From contig NZ_CP146614.1 in NCBI RefSeq assembly GCF_037094685.1, positions 3,596,001 through 3,660,000 on the forward strand: 64,000 bases of DNA. Direction: 5' to 3'. The notes under the pieces are model-generated. The model saw only the letters and a program-made list of their open reading frames with translations. It was not told the origin of the DNA and ran no database searches. Below are positions 58,802 to 64,000 of the stretch, one piece after another; the first letter of the stretch is position 1, and the number at the start of each line of letters is the position of its first letter. This DNA comes from Massilia sp. METH4. GTDB lineage: Bacteria > Pseudomonadota > Gammaproteobacteria > Burkholderiales > Burkholderiaceae_D. The position numbers were made by a program, and so were the translations under genes.

Positions 58802-61800
58802 ATGTTCCTTTCCAATTTCAGTATCAAGCGGCCGGTCGCCACGATCGTGCTGATACTCGCGCTGATGTGCCTGGGCCTGATGGCCCTGTCCAAGCTGCGG
58901 GTGAACCAGAACCCGGACGTCGAGGTTCCCTTCATCGTGGTGTCGATCCCTTATCCGGGCGCCTCGCCGGAAACGGTCGAGCGTGAAGTGCTCAACCGCA
59001 TCGAGAAATCCTTGCAGAGCATTACCGGCGTCACGGAGATCAACGGCACGGCCAGCGAAGGGTCGGCGACGATCTTCATGAAGTTCACGTTCGAACGCAA
59101 CCTCATCGAAGCTTCCGACGACATCCGCAACGCGATCGCATCGGTCAAATACAAGCTGCCGCAGGAAATGCGCGATCCCGTGCTGCAGCGCATCGATCCC
59201 TCCGCGCAGCCGATCATGCAGCTTTCGCTCAGCTCGAAAACGCAGAGCCATGCCGAGATCTCGCGGCTGGCCGAGGACGTGCTGGCGGAAAAATTCCGCG
59301 GCCTCGACGGAGTGGCCACGGTCAATGTGGACGGCGCACTGCGCCGCGAGCTGTCGGTGCTGCTGAAAGCCGAGAAACTGCGTGAATACAATGTCTCGGT
59401 CAGCGACGTCACCGCCGCGCTGAGCAAGCAGAACATGAATGCTCCCGTCGGCAAGCTGCGCGGCGCGCTCGACGAGAAGAGCATCCGCCTGGTCGGCCGC
59501 ATCGAACGGCCGGAAGACTTCCAGCAGGTCGTCGTCAAGCGCAATGGCGACGAGCTGGTCCGCCTGGGCCAGGTCGCCACGATCCAGGATGCCTTCTCCG
59601 AAGTGAACAACCTGTCGATGCGCTCGAACCAGCCGAACGTCGGTATCTCCATCATCCGTTCGCGCGACGCCTCGACGGTAGCGGTATCGAAACTGATCCA
59701 TGCGCTCGTCAAGGAAATCGAGCCGACGCTGCCGAAGGGCACGACGCTGGAAATCACGAACGATGGCGGCGAAGATGCGCAGAGCAGCCTGAACAACGTG
59801 ATCGAGGCGCTGGTGCTGGGCGCGGGCCTGACGATCTTCGTGGTGTATGCGTTCCTGAATTCGTGGCGCTCGACGTTGATCACGGCGCTGTCGCTGCCCA
59901 CTTCCGTGATCGCCGCCTTTATCGGCGTATGGCTGTGCGGGTTCACGCTGAATTTCATGACGCTGCTCGGCCTGTCGCTGGCGATCGGCGTGCTGATCGA
60001 CGATGCGATCGTGGTGCGGGAAAACATCGTGCGCCACATGCAGATGGGCGCCGACCGCCGCACCGCCGCGATCAACGGCACCAACGAGATCGGCATGGCG
60101 GTGGCCGCGACCACCTTCTCGATCATGGCCGTGTTCATCCCTGTCGCGTTCATGCCCGGCATCACGGGCGAATGGTTCCGGCCATTCGCGCTGACGGTGA
60201 CGGCATCGGTGGCCGTGTCGCTGCTGATCTCGTTCACGCTGGACCCGATGCTGTCGGCTTACTGGGGCGACCCGCCGGGCCACCACGACGCGCCGCGCAA
60301 GGGCTTTGAGAAAGTGCTGCAGCGCTTCAACCACTGGTTCGACCACCAGGCCGACCGCTACGGCAACGTTATCGCATGGGCGCTGCACCACCGCCGCTCG
60401 ATGGCCGTGATCGCCATCGCCAGCTTCGTGGGCGCGATCGCGTTGCAGGCCAAGTTCGGTGGTGCGTCGTTCGTGCCGACCTCCGACTTCGGCACCATCG
60501 CGATCGACATCCGCACGCCATCGTCGAGCAGCCTGGAGTACTCCAAGATGAAGGTCATGAAGGCGGCCGAGCTGGCCCACTCCATCAAGGAAACGGAAAA
60601 CACGAGCAGCTACGTGAACCTGACGGGCGGCCGCGTGTACGTGGATATCGGCAAGAAAAAGGACCGCACGCGTTCGGCAACCGAGGTGGCCGAAGAGCTG
60701 CGCACCAAGCTTGGCCAGCTGGTGGGCGCCGAATACACGGTAATGGACGACCTGAACAACGGCGGCCGCAAGCCCGTGCAAATCGAGTTCATGGGCGAGG
60801 ACTCGCGCAAGTTGATGGAAATCACCAGCCGGTTCATGGACGAGCTGCGCAAGGTGCCTGGCGCGGTCGACGTCAGCCTGTCCGAGCAGGATCCCAAGGA
60901 TGAGTTGCAGATCGAACTGAACCGTGGCCTGGCCAACTCGATGGGTATCGGGGCTGGCGACGCCGCCATGTCGCTGCGCGTGGCCTTCGCCGGCATCGAG
61001 GTGGGCGACTGGGTCGACCCGACGGGCGAGACGCGTGACGTGGCCGTGCGCCTGGCGCCGGAAGACCGTACCAATTCCGAAAACATCGAACGCCTGCCGA
61101 TCGCCGTATCGGGCACGAACCAGATGGTGCCGCTGGACCAGATCGCCACGGTCACGATGGGCAAGGGCCCGGCCAAAATCCAGCACAAGGATGGCAAGCG
61201 GGTGATTTCCGTGTCGGCCAACGTGCAGGGGCGCTCGCCGGGCGAGGTAACGGCCGATGCAATGAACCTGGCCAAGTCGATGGACTTCCCGCCGGGCTAT
61301 GGCCTGGCCGTGGCCGGCTCAGGCAAGGACATGCAGGAGGTGTTCACCGAGATGGGCATCGCCCTGGTTGCCGGTATCGGCCTCATGTACCTGATCCTGG
61401 TAATGCAGTTCGGCTCGTTCACGGCGCCGGTGGCGGTGATGCTGTCGCTGCCGCTGTCGCTGATCGGCGTGGTGGTGGCGCTGCTGCTCACGAACGGCAC
61501 GATCAACCTGATGAGCCTGATCGGCGTGATCATGCTGATGGGCCTGGTGGCGAAGAATGCAATCCTGCTGCTGGACGCGGCGCGCAAGCGCGAAGAGGAG
61601 GGCTATGGCCGCGAGGACGCGCTGATGTATGCCGGCCGCATGCGCCTGCGACCGATCCTGATGACGACGTTCGCACTGATCGCCGGCATGCTGCCGGTTG
61701 CCATCGGCCACGGCGAAGGCGGCGAGTTCTACCGCCCGCTCGCGGTGGCGATCATCGGCGGCACGATCACCTCGACCGTGCTGACGCTGCTGATGGTGCC

Positions 61801-62023
61801 CACGTTCTACGACAGCATCGAGATCGCCCGCGACCGCATGTTCGCCAAGTTCGACCGCCGCGCGCAGCGCTGGAACGTGGGCGTGGCCGGCGTGCTGACC
61901 TTCATCGAAGCGATCTTCACGCTGACCTTCGTTCGCCTCGTCTACCGCCTCGTCATGAAGGGCGTGCACAAAATCACCGGGCGGGGCACGAAGACCCCGC
62001 CCCCGATGGCCGAAGCCGCCTGA
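58802..62023 (+). CDS. RND-family efflux permease (AcrB/MdtBC-like)
   Basis: A 1,073-residue proton-driven pump of the HAE1 family. TM1 follows SIKRPVATIVLILALMCLGL. Two large periplasmic porter domains flank TM2-6, which carry the proton-relay GVLIDDAIVVRENI (Asp-Asp), and TM8-12. A C-terminal cytoplasmic tail ends with TPPPMAEAA. Length is normal. It forms a two-gene operon with the adaptor and ends 22 bp before a strong terminator. No local regulator gene is seen. Confidence 0.94.
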   Translation: MFLSNFSIKRPVATIVLILALMCLGLMALSKLRVNQNPDVEVPFIVVSIPYPGASPETVEREVLNRIEKSLQSITGVTEINGTASEGSATIFMKFTFERNLIEASDDIRNAIASVKYKLPQEMRDPVLQRIDPSAQPIMQLSLSSKTQSHAEISRLAEDVLAEKFRGLDGVATVNVDGALRRELSVLLKAEKLREYNVSVSDVTAALSKQNMNAPVGKLRGALDEKSIRLVGRIERPEDFQQVVVKRNGDELVRLGQVATIQDAFSEVNNLSMRSNQPNVGISIIRSRDASTVAVSKLIHALVKEIEPTLPKGTTLEITNDGGEDAQSSLNNVIEALVLGAGLTIFVVYAFLNSWRSTLITALSLPTSVIAAFIGVWLCGFTLNFMTLLGLSLAIGVLIDDAIVVRENIVRHMQMGADRRTAAINGTNEIGMAVAATTFSIMAVFIPVAFMPGITGEWFRPFALTVTASVAVSLLISFTLDPMLSAYWGDPPGHHDAPRKGFEKVLQRFNHWFDHQADRYGNVIAWALHHRRSMAVIAIASFVGAIALQAKFGGASFVPTSDFGTIAIDIRTPSSSSLEYSKMKVMKAAELAHSIKETENTSSYVNLTGGRVYVDIGKKKDRTRSATEVAEELRTKLGQLVGAEYTVMDDLNNGGRKPVQIEFMGEDSRKLMEITSRFMDELRKVPGAVDVSLSEQDPKDELQIELNRGLANSMGIGAGDAAMSLRVAFAGIEVGDWVDPTGETRDVAVRLAPEDRTNSENIERLPIAVSGTNQMVPLDQIATVTMGKGPAKIQHKDGKRVISVSANVQGRSPGEVTADAMNLAKSMDFPPGYGLAVAGSGKDMQEVFTEMGIALVAGIGLMYLILVMQFGSFTAPVAVMLSLPLSLIGVVVALLLTNGTINLMSLIGVIMLMGLVAKNAILLLDAARKREEEGYGREDALMYAGRMRLRPILMTTFALIAGMLPVAIGHGEGGEFYRPLAVAIIGGTITSTVLTLLMVPTFYDSIEIARDRMFAKFDRRAQRWNVGVAGVLTFIEAIFTLTFVRLVYRLVMKGVHKITGRGTKTPPPMAEAA

Positions 62024-62044
62024 TCGTCGCTGTCTTTCTCCGTT

Positions 62045-62071
62045 GGGGCCGCCGTGTGCGGCCCCTTTTTT
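62045..62071 (+). terminator. terminator after the RND operon
   Basis: GGGGCCGC and GCGGCCCC form a stem around CGTGT, followed by six T, 22 bp after the pump stop. Confidence 0.85.
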
Positions 62072-62094
62072 GTGTCGCCGAAAAATTGTTTGCC

Positions 62095-62119
62095 GAAACC
62101 GGGGTCTGACCCCGGTTTC
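62095..62119. repeat. perfect 12-bp-arm palindrome
   Basis: GAAACCGGGGTC-T-GACCCCGGTTTC is perfectly self-complementary around one base. It is followed by AGGAAATATGTTGC, resembling the flank of the repeats at 55089-55275. Confidence 0.75.
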
Positions 62120-62140
62120 AGGAAATATGTTGCAAGTTGG

Positions 62141-62260
62141 AAGTGTTGTAAAAAATCGGGATAGTCGCCGCGCCGTACCGTGCGAGGCGAAAGTGTTGTA
62201 AAAATTCGGGGACAGTCCCCGTGCGGTTGTAAAAATTCGGGGACAGTCCCCGTGCGGTTG
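62141..62260. repeat. tandem GTTGTAAAAATTCGGGGAC repeats
   Basis: Two identical 31-bp units (62195-62225 and 62226-62256), each containing the palindrome CGGGGACAGTCCCCG. A degenerate longer unit before them at 62141-62194 shares AGTGTTGTAAAAA and a CCGTGCG end. Confidence 0.75.
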
Positions 62261-62411
62261 TTGGGTTGTTTTCGTTGTTTTGAGACCAGTTCAGCGGCAG
62301 TTGGATTGCCGTTGGGCGAAAAAAATTGAGACCAAAATGACCACGCTGTCTAGCGGATTCATCAAGCAAATTGTGACATTCGGTGTTTTGATACATGTTG
62401 CACTGCGGAAA

Positions 62412-62448
62412 ACGAACGTTCGTATCAAAATTTCCGATGGTGTAGTAT
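62412..62448 (+). promoter_or_regulatory. candidate operator and promoter of the fadL-type gene
   Basis: ACGAACGTTCGT at 62412-62423 is a perfect 12-bp palindrome of the type bound by TetR-family repressors. It overlaps a weak -35 (TTCGTA, 62419-62424) placed 18 bp before -10 TAGTAT at 62443-62448. The regulator is not encoded in the window. Confidence 0.4.
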
Positions 62449-62493
62449 CCTCGCCCCCGCAGCCCCAGCTGTTATAGGGGAGCAATTATCTAA

Positions 62494-63939
62494 ATGGTAA
62501 GAATAGATAGCGAGACTACCTTGGACAAAAAATATCTGACCCTGATCATTACGGCCGCGCTGGCGGCCGTTTCCGCGACGGCCGGCGCATCCGGCTACCG
62601 CTTCGGCTCGCAGAGCGTATCGTCGCAAGGCACGGCCGAGGCCAACGGTGCCGAGGCGGCCGACGCTTCCACCATCTTCGCCAACCCGGCGGGCCTGTCG
62701 CGCCTGGAAGGCCGGCAGATCATGGGCGGCGTGACCGGTCTGGTGCCGCATTCGACCTATGCGGACAGCGGCTCGACCCGCTTCACCGGCACGAGCACGG
62801 GTGGCCAGAAGCTGCAGGACGAATACGCGCCGAAAGCCGTGGCGGCCCCTTCGCTGTACTACAGCCACAAGATCAACGACCAGTTGACCGCCGGCTTCGG
62901 CATGTTCGTGCCGTACGGCGCCAACCTGTCGTACGACTGGGATTGGGCCGGCCGCTATGCGCTGACCGACATGAAGCTGACCGCCATCTCGCTGAACCCG
63001 TCGGTGGCCTGGAAGATCAACGAGCGTCATTCCATCGGCTTCGGTCTCACGGCCGAATTCATGAAGGCCACCCTGGGCCAGATGGTGGACGTGCCGGGCT
63101 CGGTGGCTGCCGCGCGGGGCAACCCCGCCACGGCCGCCCAGCTGCTCGGTGCGATCGTCGCCGCCGGCGGCAATCCTGCCGCCCTGGCCGCGATTCGCGA
63201 TGCACGCGCCGAGGTCGAGGGCAAGGACTGGGGCTACGGCTTCAACGTGGGCTACCTGTACCAGCCGGCGCCGGGCACCCGCTTCGGCATCGCCTACCGC
63301 TCGCATATCGACCACAAGCTGGGCGGCGGCGCGGACTGGGACTTTTCCAGCGTGACGACGGACCGCGTGATCAACGCCATCATCGAGAATCGCTCGCACC
63401 ACGAGGACTCGGCCGCGCGCGTCAAGCTGCGCACGCCGGAAACCGTGTCCGTGAACGGCTATCATGAATTCGACGCCCGCCTGGCCGGCATGTTCGACGT
63501 GACCTGGACGCGCAATTCGCGCATGCAGAACATCAACATCGAATTCCTGGGCACCGACAACGGCGACCTGGTGATCCGCCAGCAGTGGAAGAACACCGTG
63601 CGCGTGGCGCTCGGCGCGAACTACAAGCTGAACGACAAAGTGATGCTGCGCGCCGGTATCGCCCACGACGAGGCGCCGGTGCGCAGCGACGCGCTGCGCC
63701 ATGCCGCGCTGCCCGATTCGGACCGCAATCAGCTGTCGTTCGGCTTCAACTGGAAGCTCACGCCGAAGTCCTCGCTCGACGTGGCTTACTCCTACCTGGA
63801 CTTCAAGAAAGCCAACGGCGCGTACAAGAACGACTGCCGCCCTGGCGTGCTGGAGTGCACTGGTAACGGCGAAACCACCCGCGGCACCTGGCAGACGCAC
63901 ATGAACCTGCTGGGCGTGGCCTACAACTACCAGTTCTGA
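62494..63939 (+). CDS. FadL/OmpP1-type outer-membrane channel
   Basis: A 481-residue beta-barrel for long-chain fatty acid or other hydrophobic substrate uptake. A signal peptide (LTLIITAALAAVSATAGASG) precedes a hatch region with the family motif TIFANPAGLSRLEGRQ. Many amphipathic strands follow, and the chain ends in a C-terminal Phe (YNYQF) for BAM insertion. GGGGAG lies upstream of ATG 62494; the ~27 residues before the signal core make the start slightly uncertain. Followed directly by a terminator. Confidence 0.92.
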   Translation: MVRIDSETTLDKKYLTLIITAALAAVSATAGASGYRFGSQSVSSQGTAEANGAEAADASTIFANPAGLSRLEGRQIMGGVTGLVPHSTYADSGSTRFTGTSTGGQKLQDEYAPKAVAAPSLYYSHKINDQLTAGFGMFVPYGANLSYDWDWAGRYALTDMKLTAISLNPSVAWKINERHSIGFGLTAEFMKATLGQMVDVPGSVAAARGNPATAAQLLGAIVAAGGNPAALAAIRDARAEVEGKDWGYGFNVGYLYQPAPGTRFGIAYRSHIDHKLGGGADWDFSSVTTDRVINAIIENRSHHEDSAARVKLRTPETVSVNGYHEFDARLAGMFDVTWTRNSRMQNINIEFLGTDNGDLVIRQQWKNTVRVALGANYKLNDKVMLRAGIAHDEAPVRSDALRHAALPDSDRNQLSFGFNWKLTPKSSLDVAYSYLDFKKANGAYKNDCRPGVLECTGNGETTRGTWQTHMNLLGVAYNYQF

Positions 63940-63960
63940 CGCGAACCGGTATAAAAAAAA

Positions 63961-63993
63961 AGCCGGCACCTCGCAAGAGGTGCCGGCTTTTTT
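63961..63993 (+). terminator. fadL-type gene terminator
   Basis: AGCCGGCACCTC and GAGGTGCCGGCT form a perfect 12-bp stem with a GCAA tetraloop. An A run precedes it and five or more T follow, so it can work on both strands. Confidence 0.9.
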
Positions 63994-64000
63994 CATGGCA

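Larger units (their letters stand above)
62072..62493. other. repeat-rich intergenic region before fadL
   Basis: About 420 bp with no gene. It holds the 12+12 bp palindrome and 31-bp tandem repeats (62095-62262), then a ~200-bp AT-richer stretch with the fadL control region. Confidence 0.7.

Overview
The window looks like chromosomal DNA of a betaproteobacterium of the Oxalobacteraceae, most likely Massilia/Duganella-like. The reasons are a high-GC coding sequence with dense ATGA-overlapping operons, a betaproteobacterial rrn operon (16S, tRNA-Ile, tRNA-Ala, 23S, 5S), a complete Wsp chemosensory operon, and short palindromic intergenic repeats of a kind I associate with this family. The genus is inferred from general gene content, not from a database search.

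Layout. 1-3872 (minus strand): a SWIM zinc-finger protein, a DUF5691 protein and a MoxR AAA+ ATPase in one overlapping operon that runs off the left edge. 3873-9720: one rRNA operon with two promoters, boxA elements, RNase III stems, two tRNAs and a terminator, followed by a duplicated 5S tail plus terminator. 9871-9979: a small inverted-repeat element. 10168-20252 (plus): a six-gene alpha-2-macroglobulin operon of the yfa/mag type (DUF2138, DUF1175, A2M, DUF2300, two DUF2135). 20261-24835: an RNA-repair locus with the sigma-54 activator gene rtcR facing a perfect sigma-54 promoter, a wrecked TROVE/Ro60 (rsr) gene, an intact rtcB and a frameshifted rtcA. 24965-28933: a disordered small protein, a PEBP-family protein, and a DUF2868/DUF3482 membrane GTPase pair. 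28973-33487: a lipoprotein, a nitronate monooxygenase-like flavoprotein, YajQ and MurB.

33489-42062 (minus): the full wspABCDEFR surface-sensing system, ending in a diguanylate cyclase response regulator. 42171-44760: argF, a VOC-family gene and argG. 44880-50250 (minus): an M48 peptidase, a pterin dehydratase, rsgA and a large TPR-GAF histidine kinase in one operon. 50298-52751: oligoribonuclease, a UPF0149/SEC-C protein and an SrkA-like kinase. 52862-55057: a roughly 730-residue Ala/Glu-rich coiled-coil protein. 55089-55283: an intergenic repeat cluster. 55330-57337: a small membrane protein, a DUF475 (TerC-type) membrane protein and a divergent PAP2-family protein. 57604-62023: an RND efflux adaptor and pump. 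62024-62493: a second repeat cluster. 62494-63939: a FadL-type outer-membrane channel with a terminator.

The most unusual parts are three. The RNA-repair operon appears to have lost its Ro60 and RtcA functions while keeping RtcR, the promoter and RtcB. In the A2M operon, the DUF2300 protein appears to combine a SpoIID-like segment (glycan cleavage) with an HExxH metallopeptidase motif, beside an A2M that lacks its thioester cysteine. The repeat clusters share a composite architecture. Most of the rest is conserved housekeeping or signalling.
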